From Methanobacteriota archaeon (GTDB lineage Archaea; Thermoplasmatota; Poseidoniia; Poseidoniales; Poseidoniaceae), in the NCBI GenBank assembly GCA_002718195.1, contig PBDU01000010.1:62001-126000 (forward strand): a stretch of DNA of 64,000 nucleotides, written 5' to 3'. The position numbers and the translations under genes were made by a program. A model generated the notes under the pieces. That model did no database searches and was not told the DNA's origin. It saw nothing but the letters and a program-made list of their open reading frames with translations. Positions 18,401 to 26,681 of the stretch are shown piece after piece (positions within the stretch are counted from its first letter, which is position 1; each line of letters begins with the position of its first letter).

Positions 18401-18856
18401 GCCTAGTGCTATCCATGCAGGGTGGACTCCTTTTTCGAGACACTCGTTTCTCAACTCTGTTTCAACTTTGTTCCAGTCATCTTCCCATTCATCCTTGTTC
18501 AATTGCTTGTGAATTAAAAGAGATGCAAGTCGAAGAGCAGTGGATCCTGTAATCGGTAGAATTGCTTCTTGAGCAGTAGGTATCATTGAAACAGGATTAG
18601 ATGCATTTTTTGAGCCAGCACCTCTCCTTCTTCGCCCTCTGCTCATCATAGGGCTAGCACGTGCAGGCGAGTTGTTCTCATCCTCATCATCTGCAGGAGC
18701 TTCCATTTCGGCAAGTCCGATGTAGAGGAAACCTCTCATTGGGTCGTCTAGTAATTTAAATTCAGATGTTCGTGCCACTTGTGCTCGTCTTTTGAATTCA
18801 GGCATTTTTTGCCTAAACCCGGCATCGAGGCATGTGGCGAGATAGGATTCTTGCAA
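15425..18856 (-). CDS. Very large PIN-domain protein with long helical N-terminus
   Basis: A 1143-residue soluble protein. The last 230 residues or so form a PIN nuclease domain: LIIVDTNVLVDALF (first acidic site, near residue 920), IVKKEMRGF, LGDKSLM and a final SILIATRDGDFTMVA, the four conserved acidic positions of the family, with a charged insertion. The preceding 900 residues contain no enzyme motif I know; they are leucine-rich helices with TPR/HEAT-like character, preceded by a basic SRGRRRRGAG patch. Together they suggest an RNA-cleaving or RNA-binding factor guided by a scaffold. The start is TTG 18856 with GGGGGG 6 nt upstream; ATG 18805 is the alternative. Confidence 0.8.
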   Translation of the reverse strand: MQESYLATCLDAGFRQKMPEFKRRAQVARTSEFKLLDDPMRGFLYIGLAEMEAPADDEDENNSPARASPMMSRGRRRRGAGSKNASNPVSMIPTAQEAILPITGSTALRLASLLIHKQLNKDEWEDDWNKVETELRNECLEKGVHPAWIALGEKTPLLAQFAAFPKAKASKKAKAAKVDLSKARISGDDSKKLLAFINTVEESIEDPKSRVSLAALKGQLKDGRRLAPDDSLLNLSGDLSSLSAILAIQTESDNLDDILKELSKTDDKLASKFELLNLIKTGQDYDFITAISSDESDELNTRILQLAWLNPSEKASTLESSKLIQGLDLISSLDVSAEVIEKLNWWKLTALCNEDKKSEALEALNEINLESSESLGELLPLLNQLGSDAYGWLELQLPRISNVGLRILLEEDSLGFELKAESARLIQDSEQGLDLPDATISLPIFMRTMNLRRSARILTEYSDLVNSHPWETILVSHLLAAGRENDLFVSMTNSRKVALSSVFEVDPPEYFSELSTNLIRLLEGVDVEDGVFIEVLDKVGAMAFKPIRQSLKAGASNLTKFEEMDKLLASVEKAKENDSIDPIAYHLFCEVIDTLRLSRFNLILQNGDIDEKNLNAINDMLTRENIPTRMIHTTRHLVLEHDIGLPALVSWYQNNDPLSPWHTLARAALAASQNDELNAARDYRRAGDHKEFDYEHSMVLYRKSLIHLAFAEQWKEAVELLKNHPSLKTAITKRFQLYINVSYIASQKKTEEATKLVKNHVRKVEHYVEENEEGELINKTRTTFSEEDLDLLKTYADEHPRPLPEQPFKGRVMAALSSVTNSRRRKTRASNEQTFNQIMSTIYSGTAEDLFEFAKDVCEEKPVDGLNFIERAIRTSNFRQSEMKRIIDAEKTLFARYKEDIPTRSRRYLKNLALNPLIIVDTNVLVDALFDLLNDKLSMAREVSLDFDGRGQFHKVLKYRAEEGRVFLWLPDIVKKEMRGFVNNIDNIMRKFDDVMVDPELLNDIMQESSITQMVESIFKDYNNWAPDDLRLEEESDNSEARELVDDFLIQHKDIYEQLTEMKRMRDTPLRTKLDGDDIYPELGDKSLMKICSNLAQKPLKEVGSILIATRDGDFTMVARACEENFGFGVIKDSRTLNDWIKN

Positions 18857-18978
18857 TCTTGTCCCCCCGTTATGGTCCTCGCCTTCATCGCATGTCTTTC
18901 AACCCACCGCCTTCAAATTATACCCTCGCTATACCAAATCAAAAAAACCCATTCACTGTAGTATTGCTGGGTAGGGCA

Positions 18979-19449
18979 ATGAATCCATTGAGTATATCTT
19001 TACTCCTAGTTCATCCAATCCTTGCACTGCTCTTGATTTATTGGATTACAATCCAGTACGGATGGAGGAAAAGAAAGAAAGTGGTACCAAAAGAAAATAT
19101 GGAATCTGAGAGAGACAGGCATGCCAAAAATGGGAAAATAATTCTCTGGTCTGCGATATCAATCTCACTTTTTGCAATGGTTGCAAGGGCTTTATCTGGT
19201 ATCATAGAAAATGGAGATTTTACTTCCATGTTGATGCCACAAAGCCTGCATGGATGGACAGGTCCAATAGGACTGATTCTTTTGGGCATAATGAGCAAAT
19301 ATGGAAATCAAACACACAAATCTATCCACAATAAACAAAAAAGTGGCAAATTGAGAATGAAGCACGGAAGGGCTGCTGACTTCATTATTGTCCTCGGTGC
19401 AATTCACGCATTCTTAGGATTCCTCTATACTTTCTCAATCTTGACCTGA
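18979..19449 (+). CDS. DUF4079-like multi-helix membrane protein
   Basis: A 156-residue membrane protein with four predicted helices. Histidines are placed at regular points (VHPILALLL, RHAKNGKI, SLHGWTGPIG, MKHGRAADF, AIHAFLGFLY). This pattern resembles DUF4079 and other cytochrome b561-like four-helix proteins in which paired histidines hold heme. A heme-binding electron carrier or sensor is a reasonable guess but not shown. The open frame extends upstream to 18832; ATG 18979 removes a non-membrane, unlikely extension. Confidence 0.65.
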   Translation: MNPLSISLLLVHPILALLLIYWITIQYGWRKRKKVVPKENMESERDRHAKNGKIILWSAISISLFAMVARALSGIIENGDFTSMLMPQSLHGWTGPIGLILLGIMSKYGNQTHKSIHNKQKSGKLRMKHGRAADFIIVLGAIHAFLGFLYTFSILT

Positions 19450-19475
19450 ATATTGTGTCGTCAAGAAATAACCCG

Positions 19476-19485
19476 ATTTAAATAA
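19476..19485 (+). promoter_or_regulatory. TATA-like box for MMPL transporter
   Basis: ATTTAAATAA preceded by ACCCG (a BRE-like position) lies 31 nt before ATG 19507, giving a leaderless or near-leaderless transcript. Confidence 0.45.
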
Positions 19486-19506
19486 CAAATTTTACCGGGG
19501 CACCCT

Positions 19507-21831
19507 ATGGAAGGCGTTACTGACCCTGCTATGCTGGAAGACAAATTCTTCTACAAAATGGGTCTAAAGATTCATGACCTTAGATTCGCTGTTTTATTCT
19601 TCTCGATTATCGGTATGTTCATGCTTGGCGGGTTGATGGCTACAGGAGCAGAATGGGCTGAATCCTGGGGTGAGGGAGATCTTGAATCCATACAAGCCGG
19701 CGAGGCAATTTCTGAGGCTTTTGCAAGCGAGGACGATGTTTCCTATGGTCCAACCTTCACTTGGTTAATCGGGCATGAAAATTTCAATCATACAGATTCA
19801 CAATGGCAAAATGACACAATTCTTGCACTGGAGCCTTTTTCCAGTCACAAACATGCCACTATTACATATTCTTGGGAACGTAGTCCAGCAGAAATTGATG
19901 ATTTTGGAAGAGATTTTGATGGTACCTATTGGGCAAAAAACACAATTGAATTCGATGTTGAAAGGACTGAAGCGAAGAAAATTTTCTTGGAGCTTAGGGA
20001 AGATGTTGATTTTCCTGATGGATACGAAGATTACTCCACCGCTGGGATTGCCGTTGATGCTACATTTGATGATAGAATAAAGAATGATTTAATCAAGGCT
20101 GAAGCAGTTTCTGGACCACTTTCACTGATAATTTTACTCTTGGTTTTCGGCTCGGTCGTTGCTGCATTTTTGCCAGTAGGTGTTGGTTTATTCACAGTCA
20201 TATCCGCTCTAGGGGTAACAATTTGGCTTTCAACGCAAATTGAAGTTACAAATTATGCTACAAACATCATTTCATTGATTGGGATAGGAGTCTCAATTGA
20301 CTATTCCCTGTTCTTGGTAAACAGATTTAGAGAAGAAATAGCAAGAGGGAGAGATATCAAAATTGCTACAGCAATGACGACCGCGACTGCTGGGAGAGCA
20401 GTTTTCTTCAGCGGTTTAACCGTGGCTATTGGACTAATTGGATTGCTATTTTTCAAGAATACCACATTACCATCTTTGGGAATTGGTGGAACTCTTGCTG
20501 TATCGATTGCAATGCTATACTCAATTTTGACCCTACCCGCAGTGCTATCTATACTCGGTCACAAAGTGAACAAGGGTAAGGTTCCGTTTGCTTTTACAAT
20601 GGATAACGATGAAGGGATTTGGAAGAAAATCGCTACCACTGTCATGAATAATCCCTGGGCTGTGTTTATCCCTGTTGTCTTGATTTTAGGTGGAGCTGGT
20701 GTTCCATTCTTATTCGCAGAATTTTCACTTTCTTCAATTGAATCACTACCACCCGAGGATGAAGCAAGAAGAGGAATTGAGATTATGGATGAAGTATGGC
20801 CGGAAGATTCTCAAAACTCCATCTTCATCGCTCTTGATTTCGATGGTGACGAGCCTACTGATAACGCCACACTATCTGCTATGTATGACCTGATAAGAGA
20901 TATTGAAAAACTCGATAATGTCAAGTCTATCTCTGGAATTGCGCTTCCAGATTCTGCAATGAACAAGTCCTCAGTACTTGATTTTTGGAGTACTCCAAGC
21001 GAATATTTACCAATTGAATCTCAATATGCAAGGCAAGCCCTTGCAGACAATTTCCTCGCTGAGGATTTCACCTTCATCTTGGTAGTTATAGACGGGACTG
21101 ATACTTCTGTAGAGTCTAGAGAGTTAACGGTAGAAACCAGAGAATTGGCTGGCAAGATGATAGAAGAATTGAACACAGGAGATGAAAAATCTGAGAAGGT
21201 TGGTGGTTTTCCTGCTTACAATCAAGACACTCTAGATGCGATTACCAATAATTTGCTCAAGGCTATGCTTTTCATATTCGGGGCTACTACTGTCCTGATC
21301 TACATCCAGGTTAAGTCAATTCTAATTCCATTCAAAGCAATTGCAATGAACGTTCTTTCTATCAGTGCTTCCTTCGGAATGCTTGTATTCGTATTCCAAT
21401 GGGGATTCGGTCAAGAATTGCTTAACTTCACACCCCAAGCAATCGATGCAGGAAATCCTGTAATCATATTCTGTATAGTATTCGGACTGTCAATGGACTA
21501 TGAGGTACTCATGCTTTCTAGAATACATGAAGAATGGGAAAGAACTGGAGACAACACATTAGCTGTTGCAAACGGACTGCAAAAAACTGGCAAATTAATC
21601 ACTGGAGCAGCCGCTATCATGGTGGTCGTATTTTCTGCGTTTGGACTCTCGAGTGTTGTCGTCTTGAAGCAAATCGGATTTGGACTTGCCCTTGCTATAT
21701 TTATAGACGCTACTTTCGTTAGAGCATTGGTAGTTCCAAGTGCAATGCGATTGATGGGTAAGTGGAACTGGTGGTCACCTAAATTCCTCGGTGGAAAAAG
21801 TATGCATGTTACAGAAAGTGAACAAGAATAG
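19507..21831 (+). CDS. MMPL/RND superfamily transporter
   Basis: A 774-residue proton-driven exporter with the duplicated RND layout: helix 1, a large extracytoplasmic loop (residues about 45-195), a five-helix bundle, a second loop (about 410-570) and another bundle. Each half carries the family's charged helix, GIGVSIDYSLFLVNRFREE and VFGLSMDYEVLMLSRIHEE, with the Asp-Tyr pair used in proton relay. Archaeal homologues are thought to move lipids or hydrophobic compounds across the membrane, but the substrate cannot be read from sequence. A DHH phosphoesterase gene ends 4 bp away on the opposite strand. Confidence 0.9.
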   Translation: MEGVTDPAMLEDKFFYKMGLKIHDLRFAVLFFSIIGMFMLGGLMATGAEWAESWGEGDLESIQAGEAISEAFASEDDVSYGPTFTWLIGHENFNHTDSQWQNDTILALEPFSSHKHATITYSWERSPAEIDDFGRDFDGTYWAKNTIEFDVERTEAKKIFLELREDVDFPDGYEDYSTAGIAVDATFDDRIKNDLIKAEAVSGPLSLIILLLVFGSVVAAFLPVGVGLFTVISALGVTIWLSTQIEVTNYATNIISLIGIGVSIDYSLFLVNRFREEIARGRDIKIATAMTTATAGRAVFFSGLTVAIGLIGLLFFKNTTLPSLGIGGTLAVSIAMLYSILTLPAVLSILGHKVNKGKVPFAFTMDNDEGIWKKIATTVMNNPWAVFIPVVLILGGAGVPFLFAEFSLSSIESLPPEDEARRGIEIMDEVWPEDSQNSIFIALDFDGDEPTDNATLSAMYDLIRDIEKLDNVKSISGIALPDSAMNKSSVLDFWSTPSEYLPIESQYARQALADNFLAEDFTFILVVIDGTDTSVESRELTVETRELAGKMIEELNTGDEKSEKVGGFPAYNQDTLDAITNNLLKAMLFIFGATTVLIYIQVKSILIPFKAIAMNVLSISASFGMLVFVFQWGFGQELLNFTPQAIDAGNPVIIFCIVFGLSMDYEVLMLSRIHEEWERTGDNTLAVANGLQKTGKLITGAAAIMVVVFSAFGLSSVVVLKQIGFGLALAIFIDATFVRALVVPSAMRLMGKWNWWSPKFLGGKSMHVTESEQE

Positions 21832-21834
21832 TCG

Positions 21835-22842
21835 CTAAATGGCTAATTCTGTCTCTCTACTTTTCCACATTGACGTCCAAACTTCTAAATTTCTTTCAAG
21901 ATCCATTTGATTAAGTTCTCTGTCTTCGATTTGGAAATCTTGTGAGATGGGTTGAATTCTGCAGCCGCAAGCATTTGCATGCCCTCCCCCTGTGGCATCT
22001 AATTTGGTTGCTAGAAGCGATAAATTGTATTTGTCTTGACCGTTGGGGAGAAATGAATTGGCATAAAATGAGGCTGATAAAGCGCTTTTTTCTGCATTAT
22101 CTATTGCCCCACCAAGATAACCATGAGTAATACAAACCGCATCGGCACGAGAACCTGCGTAAGCGGTAACTAAGTATCCATTTGTCCTAATTCCGGTTTC
22201 ATCCAAACGACAAATTGCGAGTCTATCAACAATCGTGGTTTGCTCTTTAACTAATTTAATCTCGGTTTTACGAGTCTGTTTTGCCTCTTCCAATACCTCA
22301 GATACCCATTTATCTTCACAAATTTCTGTTATCTTTGCTCCAGAAATAATCAATTCAAGGACGTGATGCATGAACTCTATATTTCGCATTCCCAAACATC
22401 TGCTCAGTCTAACAATTGGCCCATCAGCCAGGAATTCTTCAATACTGATTTGCCCTGAATCTAATCTATCGACAATCGGCAAAATTTCTTCAAGATGTGA
22501 AAGGTCATGGGATTCGCTAATCAAATCATATGCTAACCTTGCAGCACTAGGAGTAAGAGACCAAGAAAAAATTCCACCACTATCAATAAACTCATCTTCA
22601 ACAGATTTTGAAGGTTTATTTGTCAAATGATGATCTAGATACCAGCCACAATTTGGATGAAATGGCAAATCAACTATTGCGCAAGTTGAATCAATAATTT
22701 CCCTCATTGACTCGGAACGAATTAATGCAGGATGTGAGAAAATAACTTCAATTGATGGATTTGCAATCTTCAATGCTGCTGCTGCACAAAGTCCATCCAT
22801 GTCGCTATCTGCGACGACTTTAGTGATGTGTGAAAAATCGAT
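21835..22842 (-). CDS. DHH-family phosphoesterase with probable non-canonical start
   Basis: A RecJ/NrnA-like phosphoesterase that would hydrolyse oligonucleotides or cyclic dinucleotides with Mn2+. Motif I reads VVADSDMDGLCAA, the name-giving motif is YLDHHLT, and the C-terminal DHHA1 domain has GGGHANACGCR. The only ATG (22800) lies inside motif I and would remove its first aspartate. In-frame codons upstream up to a TAA contain no ATG, GTG or TTG. A strong GGAGGAG (22854-22848) instead sits 7 nt before an in-frame ATC at 22842, giving a 335-residue protein with a normal N-terminus. I therefore place the start at ATC 22842. A sequencing error is the alternative. Confidence 0.8.
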   Translation of the reverse strand: MDFSHITKVVADSDMDGLCAAAALKIANPSIEVIFSHPALIRSESMREIIDSTCAIVDLPFHPNCGWYLDHHLTNKPSKSVEDEFIDSGGIFSWSLTPSAARLAYDLISESHDLSHLEEILPIVDRLDSGQISIEEFLADGPIVRLSRCLGMRNIEFMHHVLELIISGAKITEICEDKWVSEVLEEAKQTRKTEIKLVKEQTTIVDRLAICRLDETGIRTNGYLVTAYAGSRADAVCITHGYLGGAIDNAEKSALSASFYANSFLPNGQDKYNLSLLATKLDATGGGHANACGCRIQPISQDFQIEDRELNQMDLERNLEVWTSMWKSRETELAI

Positions 22843-22943
22843 ATTTACTCCTCCAACATAGGAACCAAATGCAATTTGATGAAAATAATATCGGACAAAA
22901 AATTAGCGTAAATGACTTCAACGAGGTTTTTTTCGCCGACAAC

Positions 22944-23354
22944 ATGGAAACATCCTGTGGGTTGGTTTTGAGCAATCTGGGAAGCATTCTATTGCTACAA
23001 TATCCACAGGGTCATTGGGACCTTCCAAAGGGACATGTGGAAGATGATGATGAAGATCATATAGCCACTGTTCGCAGAGAATTAGAGGAAGAAACAGGGA
23101 TTTCTGATGTTGAATTCGTGCCTGGTTTTTGTGAAAGAAGCGAGTACTCATACAGACACAAAGGAAAGAAAAATGTCAAGCAGGTGTATTGGTATTTGGG
23201 AGAAACCGAGAGAATAAGCGTCAAGCTTAGCCGTGAACACAGAGGTCACATGTGGCTTGAATGGGACCAAGCATTAGAAATGCTAACTCATGAAGAAACA
23301 AGGATCGTAGTTAAATCAGCAATGAATCACATGAAATCAATAGGAAAGTTGTAA
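22944..23354 (+). CDS. Nudix hydrolase, diadenosine tetraphosphatase-like
   Basis: A 136-residue Nudix hydrolase that likely cleaves Ap4A or another nucleoside polyphosphate. The Nudix box is complete: GHVEDDDEDHIATVRRELEE followed by ETGI. The flanking segments (SCGLVLSN..., GHWDLPKGH, VYWYLGE) match the small asymmetrical Ap4A hydrolase group. ATG 22944 starts where those enzymes start. ATG 22869 and GTG 22830 are in frame but would run into the control region of the divergent DHH gene. Confidence 0.87.
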   Translation: METSCGLVLSNLGSILLLQYPQGHWDLPKGHVEDDDEDHIATVRRELEEETGISDVEFVPGFCERSEYSYRHKGKKNVKQVYWYLGETERISVKLSREHRGHMWLEWDQALEMLTHEETRIVVKSAMNHMKSIGKL

Positions 23355-23410
23355 TTTGATTCCGTTTTCCGGAATTATTCCTCGATTTCTTGATACATTA
23401 TGGACAAACA

Positions 23411-23417
23411 TCTATAA
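23411..23417 (+). promoter_or_regulatory. TATA-like box for small membrane protein
   Basis: TCTATAA begins 29 nt before ATG 23440, consistent with a leaderless transcript. Confidence 0.4.
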
Positions 23418-23439
23418 GGGCTAAGGACTAATTGTAAAC

Positions 23440-23694
23440 ATGGAGAACAAAGGCAAAAGAATTTCTCATTACATGTTGTTTGCATTAGCAATATGGTTTT
23501 GTGCTAACTTGTTGAGTCAGTCTGCATTCATGGCAATATACGGAATACCGTATGATGCGATCACATTACTCAAGAGTCTTGGACCCATATATTACGCAAT
23601 TATGCTAGCAGAATTGCTTCTCTGGGTTTTCGCCGGTGGATGGTTAATCAAGTGGTTCACTGCTAAATTATCTGCCAATCCGAAGCCCGCATGA
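23440..23694 (+). CDS. Small two-helix membrane protein
   Basis: An 84-residue protein that I do not recognise. Hydrophobic segments at about residues 11-31 and 50-72 (IYYAIMLAELLLWVFAGGWL) are separated by a short loop. The ends are basic and therefore probably cytoplasmic. It has its own TATA-like box and no obvious operon partner. Confidence 0.65.
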   Translation: MENKGKRISHYMLFALAIWFCANLLSQSAFMAIYGIPYDAITLLKSLGPIYYAIMLAELLLWVFAGGWLIKWFTAKLSANPKPA

Positions 23695-23755
23695 CATTAT
23701 TGAAGGAAAAAATAGTGTTAAGAAATCATCTCTAATCTTGGAAATAAACCGATTT

Positions 23756-23762
23756 GTATAAG
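23756..23762 (+). promoter_or_regulatory. TATA-like box for gene at 23787
   Basis: GTATAAG starts 31 nt before GTG 23787. No ribosome binding site is present, which supports a leaderless mRNA beginning at or near a GTG codon. Confidence 0.4.
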
Positions 23763-23786
23763 TGTCTTCTGTGCTGATGTGATATC

Positions 23787-24272
23787 GTGAAAGAAGATTC
23801 AGACGATATCATCTTCAATGGACGACCTATGTTGCCAGAAGATCTCAATGAAGGTGATTCTAAAGTAATTGAACTCCCGTCTGGATGTAAAATTGTCTCA
23901 ATAGAGGATGCACGCTCTACACTAAAACAAAACGTGAATCACATTTACACATTGCAAGCATTTCAAGATGATGTCGAAGATTTAACCGAAGAATTAGACT
24001 ATTTATTAGACAAATACGAGGTGACACATCCGTTTGTGGTAGAGATTGCTGATTACCTTGCTATTCAAGTCAAACAATGGCAGAGCATTACTCAAACTAT
24101 CGAGCAGAATGGTGCTAGAATTGCTTCTTTGGATCCTGCAAGATTGGAATGGTATGGAGTCGTTGACGGCAAAGTTGCATTATACTCATGGCAGGAGGGA
24201 GAATCTGATATCGAGTGGTATCATGCGATAGATTCTGGATTCCCCTATAGAAAACCACTCATAGAAGCTTAA
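23787..24272 (+). CDS. Hypothetical soluble protein
   Basis: A 161-residue protein that I do not recognise. It is acidic, with a helical middle (LQAFQDDVEDLTEELDYLLD) that could form a short coiled coil, and a C-terminal part rich in Trp/Tyr (LEWYGVVDGKVALYSW). It starts at GTG, supported by a TATA-like box at leaderless spacing. It lies 28 bp upstream of the cobalamin adenosyltransferase gene on the same strand, so co-transcription is possible. Confidence 0.6.
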   Translation: MKEDSDDIIFNGRPMLPEDLNEGDSKVIELPSGCKIVSIEDARSTLKQNVNHIYTLQAFQDDVEDLTEELDYLLDKYEVTHPFVVEIADYLAIQVKQWQSITQTIEQNGARIASLDPARLEWYGVVDGKVALYSWQEGESDIEWYHAIDSGFPYRKPLIEA

Positions 24273-24300
24273 TCTGGGAAACATATCCGGAGGGTATCAA

Positions 24301-24993
24301 ATGGTCAAGATAACACAGGTCCACACAGGCGGTGGCGATTCTGGTGATTCTTCTTTAGTCGATGGAACAAGACGTAGCAAAGCCGATATTCGATTTGAAA
24401 TGGTTGGAACTTGTGATGAATTGAACTCTATAATTGGGATATGTTTGATGGAAGTTGCAAGACTTGAATCTCTCCATGAAGATGGAGGTCCGAGAGGAAA
24501 TGTCCCTCGAGTTCAAAATTTAGTAAACCTCGCTTTGACGAGAATTCAAAGTGAATTATTTGATTTAGGAGCCGAACTTGCATGCCCTGCAGATAAGATT
24601 CCAGAATACATGCAATTAATAGGAGAACACCAATCTTCAGTTCTACTTTCTGAAATGGAAGAAATGCTGGAAGAATGTGAACCATTGACTAGTTTCATTT
24701 TACCTGGAGGGATTGGACCAATTGCGCATTTCCACCACGCTAGATGCGTCACTAGACGGTTAGAGAGAACTATGGTTCATTTAAAAAATCAAACAGCTTC
24801 TGAAGTTAGTGATATTTCTTTGCAATATGTCAACAGGTTAAGCGACTGGTTCTTTGTTATAGCAAGATTTGTTTCAAAGAGAATGATGGTTGACGAGGTA
24901 TTATGGCTTCCACTTGGCAAGAGAGGACCAGAAGAAGGAATCTCGGGAATTCTTCGTGAGCAAAGAATGAACGACGACTTTTCAGGGCTGTGA
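24301..24993 (+). CDS. Cob(I)alamin adenosyltransferase, PduO type
   Basis: Transfers adenosine from ATP to cob(I)alamin to make adenosylcobalamin. N-terminal ATP-binding motif HTGGGDSGDSSLVDGTRRSK is complete. The helix bundle includes FEMVGTCDELNS, the arginine signature CVTRRLERTM, and NRLSDWFFVIARF near the end, all characteristic of PduO/MMAB-type enzymes. A GGAGGGT lies 6 nt before ATG 24301. At 230 residues it is slightly longer than usual, with an insert near residues 60-75. It implies use of adenosylcobalamin, for example by methylmalonyl-CoA mutase or ribonucleotide reductase, neither of which is in the window. Confidence 0.93.
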   Translation: MVKITQVHTGGGDSGDSSLVDGTRRSKADIRFEMVGTCDELNSIIGICLMEVARLESLHEDGGPRGNVPRVQNLVNLALTRIQSELFDLGAELACPADKIPEYMQLIGEHQSSVLLSEMEEMLEECEPLTSFILPGGIGPIAHFHHARCVTRRLERTMVHLKNQTASEVSDISLQYVNRLSDWFFVIARFVSKRMMVDEVLWLPLGKRGPEEGISGILREQRMNDDFSGL

Positions 24994-25743
24994 TTATTCA
25001 GATTCCTTTATTGAATTGTTTCTTGGACTAATTTTCTCCAAGGACTTTTCAACCGCTTCAATGAACTCAGGGGCAACTCCATTTTCCCCACCCGCATCGA
25101 GAAGAGCATCACGCCAATAGGATGCTTTTTCCTCTTCTTGTAAAAATACGAAAATTCTCTCAAGGGCTAGGTAAGCCATTGGGTTAAGATGCTCTTCTTC
25201 AATATCCCAGCCCTTCTCAAAACATGCAATTGCTCCATGGCTGCCGTGTAATTTACCTCTTTGTAGCGCAACCATCCCTGCTTGAGACCATGCAAGCGGT
25301 AATTTTCCAATCAACAAACCACGGAATACAAGCCAAGTTTGGCCTCCAGCGATTACAACGATTGCAAAGAACCCCGAGAATTGTTCAAATTTTGTCAAGT
25401 CACCCCAATAAGTAGCCATTAATGCAGCAACAGAGACGCTGAATATGGCGCCAGAAAATGGTGCAATCAGTACATCTCTTCTTGTAATACCCAAATGGTA
25501 AACACCGGCTATCAGACCAAAGGATCCTATTCCTGCAATTAGTGCAAGATGAAATTGTATTTCCACGGGATTTGGAGCTGTCTGTCCAATAGCCATTACT
25601 GAGGCAATGAATAGAATGATGAACGAAAATCTCCTACTCGGCTCTGGAAATGGTTGTTTACCCGAAAGATAAAACAAGGAAATTGCAAGGGCAAATTCGA
25701 ATAATAGCAGAGTTATTGTCCCATTCTCAGAGTCAAAATACAT
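24994..25743 (-). CDS. Multi-pass membrane protein with cytoplasmic helical domain
   Basis: A 249-residue protein of unrecognised family. About six hydrophobic helices occupy residues 8-160. They are followed by a soluble part with TPR-like repeats (LAWSQAGMVALQRGKLHGSH; GAIACFEKGWDIEEEHLNPM). Such an arrangement often supports membrane protein assembly, but no function can be named. It lies 46 bp downstream of rlmH on the same strand. Confidence 0.68.
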   Translation of the reverse strand: MYFDSENGTITLLLFEFALAISLFYLSGKQPFPEPSRRFSFIILFIASVMAIGQTAPNPVEIQFHLALIAGIGSFGLIAGVYHLGITRRDVLIAPFSGAIFSVSVAALMATYWGDLTKFEQFSGFFAIVVIAGGQTWLVFRGLLIGKLPLAWSQAGMVALQRGKLHGSHGAIACFEKGWDIEEEHLNPMAYLALERIFVFLQEEEKASYWRDALLDAGGENGVAPEFIEAVEKSLEKISPRNNSIKESE

Positions 25744-25789
25744 GTCTGCTCAAACTATCCCAAAATATCATCATTTTTCAGTTCACGCT

Positions 25790-26218
25790 TCAAACCTTGT
25801 GATAGTTCGAACCCTTGTTAATTTCAGTGGCTCTGTAAATTTGTTCAACCAATACCAGACTGGCAAGTTCATGCGGCATTGTCATTTTGGACAGGGACAA
25901 TCGCACATGATCATCGCGCTCAACTCCATCCCAGCCTTGAGCAGGACCAACTAAGAAATGAGTATCTTGGCTGGATATTTGTTTGCTGCCTACAAACTTT
26001 GCAAAACCAACGGAATCAAATTCTCGCCCTCCTTCATCGAGCAGAATTTTTTCTCCGGTATCGGGTACCTTTTTTATGAATTCAGGGGCACTTAATTTAT
26101 CAGAATAAGTTAGTATTTTCAAAGAGATAGAGGCTAGCCTATCCTGGTATTCGCCGATCAAGTTAGAGAGGCTTTTATTCTTGGTTTTGCCATGAAGATG
26201 AACTACCAATCTACCCAT
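25790..26218 (-). CDS. rlmH: RlmH-like 23S rRNA methyltransferase
   Basis: SPOUT-class methyltransferase that N3-methylates pseudouridine 1915 in helix 69 of 23S rRNA in bacteria. Diagnostic segments are the glycine loop THFLVGPAQGWDG, the SAM-binding knot strand LSLSKMTMPHELASLVLVEQ with IYRA after it, and the conserved C-terminal Tyr-His-Lys in GSNYHKV. ATG 26218 (142 residues) begins directly at the first beta strand (GRLVVHLHGK). ATG 26257 would add 13 unlikely residues. RlmH occurs in only some archaea and may have been acquired from bacteria. Confidence 0.9.
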   Translation of the reverse strand: MGRLVVHLHGKTKNKSLSNLIGEYQDRLASISLKILTYSDKLSAPEFIKKVPDTGEKILLDEGGREFDSVGFAKFVGSKQISSQDTHFLVGPAQGWDGVERDDHVRLSLSKMTMPHELASLVLVEQIYRATEINKGSNYHKV

Positions 26219-26319
26219 GTCTTCCCATGGAGGCCCATCTATTGATTTTGTTCCCAATCAGTGGATACGGCGTTGTTAGTTCCACAGGTTTCAATAAACA
26301 AGAGCATCAAAGGCAATTC

Positions 26320-26655
26320 ATGGGATGGTGGCCATTCAAGTCAAAGGCTTCAGCGCCACGGTCAAATGATCCAATAAGGAAAGACACTCGTACTTGGCTA
26401 GAAGAATTACAGGAAATCTGTGAAAAGAACTTTGACAAACCGGAGGAAGCAAGGCGAATAATTAGACAATTACAGGTCGAGTGGAAAGATGCTGTGGAAG
26501 CGAATATACTCGACAATACGGCTGCAGAGGGTTTGCAAGCGCGTGCTTTTAGATTGTTAACTTGTGATGATGATGTTTGGATGGAAATGCTTGATGACCT
26601 AGATTTTTGGAAAATAGGATGGCGTCCATTCGCTGAGGAAGAAAGCGAGAATTGA
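26320..26655 (+). CDS. Hypothetical small acidic protein
   Basis: A 111-residue soluble helical protein that I do not recognise, with a basic N-terminus (GWWPFKSKASAPRS) and an acidic Trp-rich C-terminus (DDVWMEMLDDLDFWKIGWRP). ATG 26320 is chosen because the longer frame would overlap the divergent rlmH start. The thioredoxin-fold gene follows 26 bp later. Confidence 0.6.
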   Translation: MGWWPFKSKASAPRSNDPIRKDTRTWLEELQEICEKNFDKPEEARRIIRQLQVEWKDAVEANILDNTAAEGLQARAFRLLTCDDDVWMEMLDDLDFWKIGWRPFAEEESEN

Positions 26656-26681
26656 AAGACAACCTTCTTTTGGGGATAGTT

